DNA of 13,847 nt. Origin: an uncultured Slackia sp. (lineage in GTDB: Bacteria > Actinomycetota > Coriobacteriia > Coriobacteriales > Eggerthellaceae). The notes below the pieces were generated by a model that saw nothing but the letters and a program-made list of their open reading frames with translations, did no database searches and was not told the origin of the DNA. This document shows, one piece after another, positions 8,116 through 13,847 of this stretch; positions within the stretch are counted from its first letter, which is position 1, and each line of letters opens with the position of its first letter. Where the stretch lies: assembly GCA_900553775.1 (NCBI GenBank), contig USEZ01000039.1, positions 1 through 13,847 of the forward strand, in the 5' to 3' direction. A program made the translations under genes and the position numbers.

Positions 8116-8939
8116 TCACCTCCCTGCGCGATCTGCAGCCGCTTTTTCTTCCCGTGCGCCTGCGACGTCGAGAAACACCCGTTCAAGACCTTCGGAGCCG
8201 CATACGTCGTCTGTTCGGCCGCTTTTCACGATGCGGCCGTTCTCGATGATGGCCACCTCGTCGCAGAGCTTTTCCACCACTTCGAGCACATGGCTCGAGA
8301 AGAAGATGGCCGCCCCGCGCGAGACGAGCTCTTTCATAACGCCTTTCAGGCGATAGGCGGCTTGCGGGTCGAGGCCTACGAACGGCTCGTCGAGCACGAG
8401 CAGGCGCGGGTCGTGCAGAAGGGCCCCTGTCAGGACGAGCTTTTGACGCATGCCGTGCGAATACGACGACACAAGCTCTCCGAGGCGCTGCTCTATTCCG
8501 AACAAACGCGCATAGCGCTCGATGCGTCGAGCGCGCACGGCGGCATTGACTTCGAAGATGTCGGCGATGAAGGTCAGGTACTGCGCACCGGTGAGAAAAC
8601 CGTAGACGTCGGGGTTGTCGGGAACGTAGGCGGTCATCCGCTTGCATGCGATCGGGTTTTCGGCGTTGTCGATGCCGCAGATCGAAATGGAGCCGGCCGT
8701 TGCCGCGGTAGCGCCCACGATCGAGCGTATCAGTGTGGTTTTGCCCGCGCCGTTCGGTCCGATGAATCCGTGGATCGTTCCCGCCTCCACGCGCAGCGAC
8801 AAAGGTCCGACGACGGTTTGCCCCCGTAGCTTTTCGTGTATCCGTCGACAAGCAGCACGGTATCGCGCATCGTGCCTGCTTCGGTATCGCCGATCGGAGC
8901 GCGCCTCGCTTCGGCCGGCTTGTTTTTCGTCTTATTCAT
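8116..8939 (-). pseudogene. ABC transporter ATP-binding protein (ABC-2 exporter type), frameshifted
   Basis: Cytoplasmic ATPase for the permease encoded after it. Reading from ATG 8939 (AGGAG at 8948-8944) gives MNKTKNKPAE...LLVDGYTKSYGG, then the frame breaks at the C5 tract 8821-8825 (G5 on the coding strand). One more G restores GGQTVVGPLSLRVEAG and a 274-residue protein. In repaired numbering: Walker A GPNGAGKTT (61-69), YVPDNPDVYGFLT in the Q-loop region (105-117, Asp in place of Gln), signature YSHGMRQKL (160-168), Walker B LLVLDEP (180-186), D-loop GLDP, H-loop His217. The family matches ATPases of ABC-2 exporters. The TGA (8118-8116) lies inside the permease RBS, so the two are coupled. 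The 23-residue N-terminal extension is not typical; Met24 (8870) lacks an RBS. Real mutation or homopolymer sequencing error. Confidence 0.87.
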
Positions 8940-8954
8940 GTGGCTCCTTTCTAC

Positions 8955-8993
8955 TGTTCTATTTATTATAGAACAAATTGTTATAGTAACAAT
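8955..8993 (-). promoter_or_regulatory. Promoter with two dyad operators for the ABC-2 operon
   Basis: On the minus strand TTGTTA (8992-8987, -35) and a perfect TATAAT (8970-8965, -10) are 16 bp apart, 26 bp upstream of the ATG at 8939 when measured from the -10. Dyad 1, TGTTCTAT (8955-8962) with ATAGAACA (8968-8975), covers the -10 and start site. Dyad 2, ATTGTTA (8977-8983) with TAACAAT (8987-8993), covers the -35. Their centres (8965 and 8985) are 20 bp apart, two helical turns. ATAGAACAA also recurs directly at 8968-8976 and 8992-9000. This is what a site for a cooperatively binding dimeric repressor looks like; YtrA-type GntR regulators often control ABC operons of this kind, but no regulator gene is in the window. 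Confidence 0.75.
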
Positions 8994-9047
8994 AGAACAA
9001 TAGGCGGCACCATCCGTGCCGAAACCGTGGAGCGTGCCGCGGGGCGG

Positions 9048-9076
9048 TTGACCGATGCGAAAGGCGGGGTTATGGT
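9048..9076 (+). promoter_or_regulatory. Candidate promoter for the MFS-CBS operon
   Basis: TTGACC (9048-9053, 5/6) and TATGGT (9071-9076, 4/6) are 17 bp apart, predicting a start near 9083 and a leader of about 215 nt before the MFS start codon. The -10 overlaps the ATG at 9072; a transcript starting at 9083-9084 would put ATG 9084 at or next to its 5' end, allowing leaderless translation of the small ORF that follows. Confidence 0.4.
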
Positions 9077-9200
9077 GTCCGCCATGTTTTCTTCCGTGGT
9101 GAAAATCTATCGGCATGCACGTCTTCTGAACGACTTCGCATCGAGCGAAGCCGTTTTCGTCATGCCCGATGCCACGAGCCTGTCGGCCATGCTCATCTAG
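9072..9200 (+). CDS. Candidate small leader ORF upstream of MFS exporter
   Basis: A 42-codon frame beginning MVSAMFSSVVKIYRHARLLN and ending ATSLSAMLI, with GAAAGG (9059-9064) 7 nt before ATG 9072; an alternative ATG at 9084 would give 38 residues. The frame stays open upstream to 8940. I recognise no family. Its stop codon (9198-9200) sits 2 nt before a segment complementary to the MFS ribosome binding region, the arrangement expected of a regulatory leader peptide. It could instead be the remnant of a truncated gene or a chance frame; coding status is unproven. Confidence 0.3.
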   Translation: MVSAMFSSVVKIYRHARLLNDFASSEAVFVMPDATSLSAMLI

Positions 9201-9202
9201 GC

Positions 9203-9289
9203 CCTTTCCGAGAAACCAATCTGTGCAACGGCCTGCTGCGACGTTTCGTCGGGCATGCTTTTCTTCGTGTTCCCTTGTATTCGGAAAGG
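9203..9289 (+). promoter_or_regulatory. Possible RBS-sequestering structure in the MFS leader
   Basis: CCTTTCCGA (9203-9211) is the exact reverse complement of TCGGAAAGG (9281-9289), and the latter contains most of the Shine-Dalgarno AAAGGA (9285-9290) used by the MFS gene. Between them a small hairpin CGACG-TTT-CGTCG (9239-9251) would shorten the loop. Pairing of the outer arms would block initiation at TTG 9298. A ribosome at the end of the small ORF would cover the left arm and free the site. Pairing is seen in sequence; the switch is inference. Confidence 0.4.
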
Positions 9290-9297
9290 ACTTCCCC

Positions 9298-10716
9298 TTG
9301 AGCTCTACCCCTGTGCAAAACGACGTCCGCAAAGCGACGCGCCATGAAATCATGGTGGTCGGCGTCGTCATCGCCGGCGCGTTTCTCGCCATTCTCAACC
9401 AAACCGTGCTTGCTCCCGCTTTGCCGGGTCTGATGGAGAGCTTCCAGGTCAATGCCGGCACGGCACAATGGGTGACCAGCATCTATATGCTGGTCAACGG
9501 CATCATGGTGCCCATCTCGGCCTACCTGATCGACAAGTTCCCCACGCGCAAGCTGTTCTTCGCGTCGATGGGCGTGTTCATTGCGGGCACGGTTCTGTGC
9601 GCGATGGCGCCGAGTTTCGAGATGCTGATCGTCGGGCGCATCCTGCAGGCGGCCGGCGCGGGCGTGCAGATGCCGCTCGTTGCCGTGGTTCCCATGTTGA
9701 TCTTCCCGCCCGAGAAGCGCGGAACCGCCATGGGCATGGCGGGCATCGTGATGTCGGTAGCGCCTGCGGCAGGCCCCGTGGTGGCCGGCATGATCATCGA
9801 CTCCATGGGATGGCGTGCGATGTTCTGGTCGATCGCGCCGCTCGGCGTGATCGTGCTGATCGCGAGCATCTTCTTGCTGAGCAACGTGGGCGAACTGAAA
9901 AACCCGCGCCTCGATATGCCCTCCGTGCTGCTTTCCACCGCGGCGTTCGGCGGCCTGCTCTACGGCTTCTCGAGCGCGTCGAGTTTGGGCTGGACGAACC
10001 CGATCGTCATCGCGGTCATCGTCGTGGGCGCGGTATGCCTGGTGCTGTTCGTGATGCGCCAGCGCAAGCTCGACGAGCCGCTGCTGCAGCTTGCCACGTT
10101 GAAATCGGACGTGTTCGCGTCGTCGGCCATCATCGTCACACTGATCAACTGCGCGGCGGCCGTGACCAACGTGACGCTGCCGATCTTCCTTCAGAACGTG
10201 CTGGGGGCAAGCGCAATGGAGACGGGCATGGTCATGATGCCCGCCGCCGCCGTCGGCATCATCATCAGCCCGCTTTCGGGCGTGGTCTTCGATAAGTTCG
10301 GACCCCGCTGGATCACGATCGGCGGCTTGGCGGTGATGAGCGCGGCGCTGTTCGGCTTCTCGCAGATCGGGTCGGACACCACCCTGCTTATGGCGGCCGT
10401 CTTGTGCACGTGCATGGCGGCGGGCCAGACCATGGCCAACATGCCCGCGAACACCTGGGGCATCAACGCGCTGTCCAACGACATGATCGCCCACGGCAAC
10501 GCCATCAGCAATACGGGACGCCAGGTGGGCGGCGCCATCAGCACGGCGCTGATCGTCACGGTGATGACCATGGTGAGCTCTTCGAACGCGGCGCTCGGCG
10601 CTGTTGAATCGACCGCCGTGGGCGTTCAGGCGGCCTATGGCGTGTGCGCCCTCGTCGGCGCGGTGACGCTGGTGTTTTCCATCGTGAAGGTACGTTCCAA
10701 GAAAAAGGAGGCATAG
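9298..10716 (+). CDS. MFS multidrug exporter, DHA2 (EmrB/QacA) type
   Basis: Inner-membrane proton-coupled drug exporter of 472 residues. The first helix carries LNQTVLAPALPGL (33-45), matching the DHA2 motif LDxTIVNVALP; SAYLIDKFPTRKLF (74-87) is the loop 2-3 motif A; APAAGPVVAG (155-164) is the antiporter motif C in TM5. Length and hydrophobic pattern fit the 14-TM DHA2 subfamily rather than 12-TM DHA1. The position usually Asp in the TM1 motif is Asn34 here. The start is a TTG at 9298 with AAAGGA (9285-9290) 7 nt upstream; the frame upstream of it has no better codon. It is followed after 2 nt by the CBS-domain gene. DHA2 pumps mostly remove cationic or amphipathic drugs; the actual substrate is unknown. 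The leader suggests inducible translation. Confidence 0.93.
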   Translation: MSSTPVQNDVRKATRHEIMVVGVVIAGAFLAILNQTVLAPALPGLMESFQVNAGTAQWVTSIYMLVNGIMVPISAYLIDKFPTRKLFFASMGVFIAGTVLCAMAPSFEMLIVGRILQAAGAGVQMPLVAVVPMLIFPPEKRGTAMGMAGIVMSVAPAAGPVVAGMIIDSMGWRAMFWSIAPLGVIVLIASIFLLSNVGELKNPRLDMPSVLLSTAAFGGLLYGFSSASSLGWTNPIVIAVIVVGAVCLVLFVMRQRKLDEPLLQLATLKSDVFASSAIIVTLINCAAAVTNVTLPIFLQNVLGASAMETGMVMMPAAAVGIIISPLSGVVFDKFGPRWITIGGLAVMSAALFGFSQIGSDTTLLMAAVLCTCMAAGQTMANMPANTWGINALSNDMIAHGNAISNTGRQVGGAISTALIVTVMTMVSSSNAALGAVESTAVGVQAAYGVCALVGAVTLVFSIVKVRSKKKEA

Positions 10717-10718
10717 CA

Positions 10719-11216
10719 ATGAATACCGTGACGGTAGCGGCCATCATGGAGCGCGACGCCTATTCGTGCTCGGCGCAATCCACGCTCAAAGACGTTACGA
10801 AAGAGCTTATCGAACGCGGCGTGAGCAGCCTTCCGGTTGTGGACGAAGGCAATCGCGTGGTCGGATTCATCAGCGACGGCGATATCATGCGCGCCATCGC
10901 CGAGCATAAAACCCGCTCCATCTTCTCGGGCGGGGCGCCCACCATGCTGTATTACGACGACGAAAGCATCGAGCAGAAAGTGCTTTCGCTCAAAGAGCGC
11001 AACGTGATGGAGCTCGCCACGCGCAAGGTGCTGTGCGTCACCGAGAACCAAAGCGTGGGACGCGTGGCCGATACGCTTGCCAAGAAGAAGTTCAAAAAGC
11101 TTCCCGTGATCGACGAGCACGGCCGCCTTGTGGGCGTCATTCGCCGCTCTTCGATCATGCGCTACGCCTTCGACCTGCTGTTCCATGACGAGCAGGAATC
11201 GGGCGAGATGCGCTAG
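10719..11216 (+). CDS. Stand-alone two-CBS-domain protein
   Basis: A 165-residue soluble protein made only of a CBS pair (Bateman module). CBS1 (about 7-62) includes AYSCSAQSTLKDVTKELIERG and SSLPVVDEGNRVVGFISDGD; CBS2 (about 100-157) includes KVLCVTENQSVGRVADTLAKK and KKLPVIDEHGRLVGVIRRSS. CBS pairs bind adenosine-type ligands (AMP, ATP, SAM) and act as energy or metabolite sensors, often through dimers. The ATG at 10719 has a strong AAAAAGGAGG (about 10702-10711) that lies inside the end of the MFS gene, with only 2 nt between the genes, so the two are surely co-transcribed. A role in gating or regulating the exporter is possible but is inferred from position only. Confidence 0.92.
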   Translation: MNTVTVAAIMERDAYSCSAQSTLKDVTKELIERGVSSLPVVDEGNRVVGFISDGDIMRAIAEHKTRSIFSGGAPTMLYYDDESIEQKVLSLKERNVMELATRKVLCVTENQSVGRVADTLAKKKFKKLPVIDEHGRLVGVIRRSSIMRYAFDLLFHDEQESGEMR

Positions 11217-11246
11217 GTTTCCGCGGCATTTCTTATCGGCGTTTCC

Positions 11247-11282
11247 GAAAGCCTCCGTTTCGACGGGGGCTTTCGTCGTTTT
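11247..11282 (+). terminator. Rho-independent terminator of the MFS-CBS operon
   Basis: GAAAGCCTCCG (11247-11257) pairs with CGGGGGCTTTC (11264-11274), eleven pairs including one G-U, around the loop TTTCGA. It is followed by GTCGTTTT (T run 11279-11282). It starts 30 bp after the CBS-gene stop. A 12-bp palindrome, TTTTCGCGAAAA (11279-11290), overlaps the T run and may add a second, opposite-facing signal or a binding site. Confidence 0.8.
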
Positions 11283-11290
11283 CGCGAAAA

Positions 11291-11338
11291 ACTTTTTCTC
11301 CTCCTCTTTCAAATTTCTTTAAAAACGACGCGCATCAT
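11291..11338 (+). promoter_or_regulatory. AT-rich upstream region of the LanFEG-like operon, possible NisR-like box
   Basis: An AT- and pyrimidine-rich island in GC-rich DNA, directly upstream of the ABC operon at 11377. It contains TCT at 11305-11307 and TCT at 11316-11318 separated by exactly 8 nt, the TCT-N8-TCT layout known for NisR-type response regulators at lantibiotic promoters. CATCAT (11333-11338, 4/6 match) lies 14 bp further on, where a -10 would be expected. Pyrimidine-rich DNA produces such spacing by chance, so this is tentative. Confidence 0.3.
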
Positions 11339-11376
11339 CGAAAGCGTGAAGAAACGAAGGAAAGGAGAACGACCTT

Positions 11377-12105
11377 ATGGCCTGCTTGTTGGAAACGCGC
11401 GGCGTGAGCAAGACGTTCGGCCGCGGGGCACATGCGCAGGTGGCGGTGGATGCCGTGAACCTGCATGTCGAAAAAGGCCGCGTCTACGGCCTGCTCGGAC
11501 CGAACGGCGCGGGCAAATCGACGTTGCTCAAAATGGTGACGGGCATGCTGCGGCCTACGTCGGGCGACATCGTCTTCGACGGGCATCCGTGGCGCCGCGA
11601 AGACCTCTACGACATCGGCTCGCTCATCGAAACTCCCCCGCTGTATCCCAATTTGACGGCGCGCGAGAACATGCGCGTGCGCACTGCCCTGCTCGGCGTC
11701 GACGAGGCGCACATCGACGAGGCGCTCGCCTTGGCGGGAATCGCTCAGACGGGGTCGAAGCGGGCGGGAAGCTTCTCGCTCGGCATGAAGCAGCGCCTCG
11801 GAATCGCCCTTGCCCTGGCGGCACAGCCCAAGCTGCTCGTGCTCGACGAGCCGGCCAACGGGCTCGACCCCATCGGCATCGAAGACCTGCGCGCGCAGAT
11901 CCGGTCGTTTGCGCAGATGGGCATCACCGTCGTGGTGTCGAGCCATATTCTGACCGAGGTGGCCCATGTGGCCGACCGCGTGGGCATCATCGCGCAAGGA
12001 AAGCTGGCTTTCGAGGAAGACTTCCATGAGGGAATGGACCTCGAGGCGCTTTTCATGGACGTCTGCCGTCGCGTTTCGCGCGTCGGCGGCGCAAAGGTGC
12101 GGTGA
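11377..12105 (+). CDS. LanF/BcrA-type ABC transporter ATP-binding protein
   Basis: Cytoplasmic ATPase, 242 residues, of the class that powers lantibiotic-immunity (LanFEG) and bacitracin-resistance (BcrAB) exporters. Walker A GPNGAGKST (41-49), signature FSLGMKQRLGIA (133-144), Walker B LLVLDEP (153-159), D-loop NGLDP and H-loop His190 are all intact. At the Q-loop position it has IGSLIETPPLYPNLTARENM (80-99) with Glu85 instead of Gln, the E-loop known as a mark of LanF proteins. The ATG at 11377 is preceded by AAAGGAG (11361-11367) with 9-nt spacing. The stop (12103-12105) is 6 nt before the first permease gene. Role inferred: expels a membrane-active peptide to protect the producer or a bystander. 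Confidence 0.94.
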   Translation: MACLLETRGVSKTFGRGAHAQVAVDAVNLHVEKGRVYGLLGPNGAGKSTLLKMVTGMLRPTSGDIVFDGHPWRREDLYDIGSLIETPPLYPNLTARENMRVRTALLGVDEAHIDEALALAGIAQTGSKRAGSFSLGMKQRLGIALALAAQPKLLVLDEPANGLDPIGIEDLRAQIRSFAQMGITVVVSSHILTEVAHVADRVGIIAQGKLAFEEDFHEGMDLEALFMDVCRRVSRVGGAKVR

Positions 12106-12111
12106 TGCGCG

Positions 12112-12972
12112 ATGAAACGATTCTTCGCCGATCCGCATAGCGGTGCCGACGATTTCGGCCCGGCGTCGTCGTGCGCGGCGCCCAATGCGCCCGGTATTCG
12201 CATGCTGGGCGGATTCAAGGAGGCAATGCGCGCCGAAATGGCTAAAGGCAAGCGTACGGCAGCCCGTAAAACCGCCTTGATCGCGCCGCTGCCGTTCTGC
12301 CTGCTCGGGCTGATGAGCTCGGGCCTTGTCACCGGCGGCCTCGGCCCCGGCAACGCGGGCTTCAACACCTATGGCTGGTGCTACTGGTACACGCTTCTTT
12401 TGCCGGTTGCCATCGCGCTGATGACGGCGGGCGTCGCGCAGGTCGATATGCGCCTGAAACTTCGCGCCGTCATGGGAGCTCCCGTGCGTTTGGGATCGGT
12501 TTGGGCCGCCAAAACGGTCTACGCCTTGATACTGACGGCGGCTTCGAATGCGGTGATGGCCCTTGTTTCCAGCGTTATCGCGTTTGCGGGAGGCGTTGCC
12601 GCCGCAGCCCCTGAAAGCCTTGCCATGGCGGCTCTTCTGACGGCCGCATCGATATGGATGATCCCTGCGGGATTGTTTTTCACCATGCGCCTCGGCACGC
12701 TCGCGGGCATCGCGCTTCCGCTGCTTGCCCAGCTGGCGGGCGGCATCTGCTTTTACAACAGCGCGTGGTGGTGGATATTCCCGCCCGCGGCGGCCATGCG
12801 GCTGTGCTCGCCGTTCGCAGGCGTGGCGCCGTCGGGCGTTCCCCTTGTGGCGGGGGAAATCTACGGCGTGATCGACGGCGCATGGGTGGCGGCGCTTGCC
12901 GTCGCGCTCACGGCAGGCGTGGCGCTCGCATGCGCGGGCTGCGCATGGTTTCGCAAACAGGAGGCACGATGA
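12112..12972 (+). CDS. LanE-like ABC transporter permease
   Basis: First of two paired membrane subunits, 286 residues with about six TM helices (near 54-73, 92-110, 136-160, 168-190, 194-213 and 256-277). Conserved features of the LanE/LanG/BcrB family are the cytoplasmic loop DMRLKLRAVMGAPVRLGSVW followed by AAK (112-134), and the late segment NSAWWWIFPPAAAMRLCSP (216-234). The N-terminal 40 residues are hydrophilic and unusually long for LanE, and the RBS at 12112 is modest (GGTGAT, 12101-12106, 5-nt spacing). ATG codons at 12202, 12226 and 12238 are possible later starts; AAGGAGG at 12217-12223 is badly spaced for the 12226 codon and long for 12238. The TGA overlaps the next ATG. Confidence 0.9.
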   Translation: MKRFFADPHSGADDFGPASSCAAPNAPGIRMLGGFKEAMRAEMAKGKRTAARKTALIAPLPFCLLGLMSSGLVTGGLGPGNAGFNTYGWCYWYTLLLPVAIALMTAGVAQVDMRLKLRAVMGAPVRLGSVWAAKTVYALILTAASNAVMALVSSVIAFAGGVAAAAPESLAMAALLTAASIWMIPAGLFFTMRLGTLAGIALPLLAQLAGGICFYNSAWWWIFPPAAAMRLCSPFAGVAPSGVPLVAGEIYGVIDGAWVAALAVALTAGVALACAGCAWFRKQEAR

Positions 12973-13832
12973 ACATGACGAAGACCGATGCCGTTCGCTC
13001 GACACCCTGGCCGCGTTCGTTTTCGCGGGCGCTGCATTCCGAATGGCTACGCCTGCGCCGCTCGCCCTTGATCTTCTTGCATGCGGCGCTTGCATGCGCC
13101 CTCGGCGCTGCCGCGGGGCTGTATTTCGCCACGACGCCCTGGAACTCTTTGCTCGGATACGACGCATTCGTGCAGCTTGTCGGAGCGGGCGCCCCCTTGC
13201 TTGCGGGGCTTTCATGCGGCCTTTCCCTCGATGCCGAACGCGAGGCGGGCGACGGCGTCAATCTGCTCGGCCATCCGTCGCGCCGATGCGCGCTTGCCGC
13301 CAAAGGCGTCGTGCTGCTTGCGCTCGGTGCGCTGGCATGCCTGTGCGCGATAGGGCTTTTCGCGGGCGTGCTGGCCGTCGGCAACCGCGCCCTTCCCTCC
13401 TTCGGCGCGGCGGGCGCTTCGTTCGCGGGCATCGTGGCGGGTTCCGCGGCGCTGTATGCCCTGTTCATAGCCGTTGCGCTTGCATGGGGCCGCAACGCTT
13501 CCATCGGTTTGGGGGCGATCGGGCTCATGTGCGCGCTCGCATCGTTGGGCGGGCTGGGAAACGGCCTGGTCACAGGAACGCTGAGCGCGGCTTCGTCGCC
13601 GCCGCTGCTCGCGGCCGTTCCCTTCGTCTGGCCCGCGCGGTTCGCCTCCCTTGCGACGGAGGGTTTCATCGCCCGCACCGGCGCCGTGCCGGGTGCCGCC
13701 GATGCGCTTGCGGCCCTTTCGGCGAACGGCGCCTTCAGCATCGCGGCGTGCCTGGCCGCAAGCATCGCGATCGTGGCGCTGCTGCTTGCGTGCGCGAACC
13801 GTTTCGAAGACGCGCGCCGCTCGAAAGAATAG
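12969..13832 (+). CDS. LanG-like ABC transporter permease
   Basis: Second membrane subunit of the exporter, 287 residues, about six TM helices. It starts with a short hydrophilic head, then LHSEWLRLRRSPLIFLHAAL (22-41), a TM helix, and the family hallmark DAEREAGDGVNLLGHPSRR (93-111), the cytoplasmic coupling segment seen in BcrB/LanE/LanG. The ATG at 12969 overlaps the previous stop as ATGA and has AGGAGG (12959-12964) with 4-nt spacing, so the subunits are translationally coupled and made in equal amounts. Having two different permeases with one ATPase is the LanFEG arrangement rather than the BcrAB one. Confidence 0.9.
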   Translation: MNMTKTDAVRSTPWPRSFSRALHSEWLRLRRSPLIFLHAALACALGAAAGLYFATTPWNSLLGYDAFVQLVGAGAPLLAGLSCGLSLDAEREAGDGVNLLGHPSRRCALAAKGVVLLALGALACLCAIGLFAGVLAVGNRALPSFGAAGASFAGIVAGSAALYALFIAVALAWGRNASIGLGAIGLMCALASLGGLGNGLVTGTLSAASSPPLLAAVPFVWPARFASLATEGFIARTGAVPGAADALAALSANGAFSIAACLAASIAIVALLLACANRFEDARRSKE

Positions 13833-13841
13833 GAGGATGAT

Positions 13842-13847
13842 ATGACC
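13842..13847 (+). CDS. Start of next gene, cut by window end
   Basis: AGGAGG (13831-13836) overlaps the stop of the LanG-like gene and lies 5 nt before ATG 13842, followed by one codon before the window ends. This is a strong translation start in the same operon. In lantibiotic-immunity loci a response regulator and histidine kinase often follow, but the product here cannot be known from two codons. Confidence 0.6.

Noticed and set aside
9193..10719. 508-codon minus-strand frame
   Set aside because: Antisense mirror of the MFS gene, extremely His/Arg/Asp-rich, with no RBS or known fold.
11335..13215. 626-codon minus-strand frame
   Set aside because: Antisense to all three LanFEG-like genes, which have full family motifs; the frame is Arg/His/Ala-rich without domains.
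1..13847. CRISPR array, tRNA, rRNA, IS element or prophage genes
   Set aside because: No regularly spaced repeats, no cloverleaf-like segments, no transposase, integrase or phage protein was seen on either strand by reading alone.

Overview
The window is GC-rich bacterial DNA with tightly packed genes, strong AGGAGG-type ribosome binding sites, a TTG start and overlapping stop/start pairs. Gene content and codon use (Spo0M-family protein, MacB/FtsX-type and LanFEG-type ABC exporters, DHA2-type MFS pump) suggest an actinobacterium, and the style resembles gut Coriobacteriia/Eggerthellaceae. That placement is an inference: the window holds no rRNA, tRNA or housekeeping marker.

Layout. 1-553: a lower-GC stretch with no convincing gene but several inverted and direct repeats. 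554-3782 (+): ABC ATPase overlapping a large 8-TM FtsX/MacB-type permease. 3966-4727 (+): Spo0M-family arrestin-like protein. 4869-6479 (+): an EamA/DMT membrane transporter fused to a C-terminal GNAT acetyltransferase domain. 8939-6504 (-): an ABC ATPase plus ABC-2-type permease, each broken by one apparent single-base deletion, behind a promoter whose -10 and -35 each lie in their own dyad. 9003-9297: a leader with a candidate small ORF and an RBS-sequestering repeat. 9298-11216 (+): DHA2-type MFS drug exporter followed 2 nt later by a two-CBS-domain protein, closed by a good intrinsic terminator. 11377-13832 (+): a three-gene LanFEG/BcrAB-like ABC exporter. A new gene begins at 13842 and runs off the end.

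How the genes fit together. Five of the seven transcription units encode or include exporters: three ABC systems of different families, one MFS pump and one DMT permease. The ABC families match those known for resistance or immunity to cell-envelope peptides such as lantibiotics and bacitracin. The window therefore reads as an export/self-protection cluster, not a biosynthetic one; no toxin or bacteriocin precursor gene was seen.

Most unusual points: the DMT-GNAT fusion protein; the MFS leader that looks like a translational attenuator; the paired 20-bp-spaced dyads over a single promoter; and two independent frameshifts in one ABC operon, which may be real decay or sequencing error.
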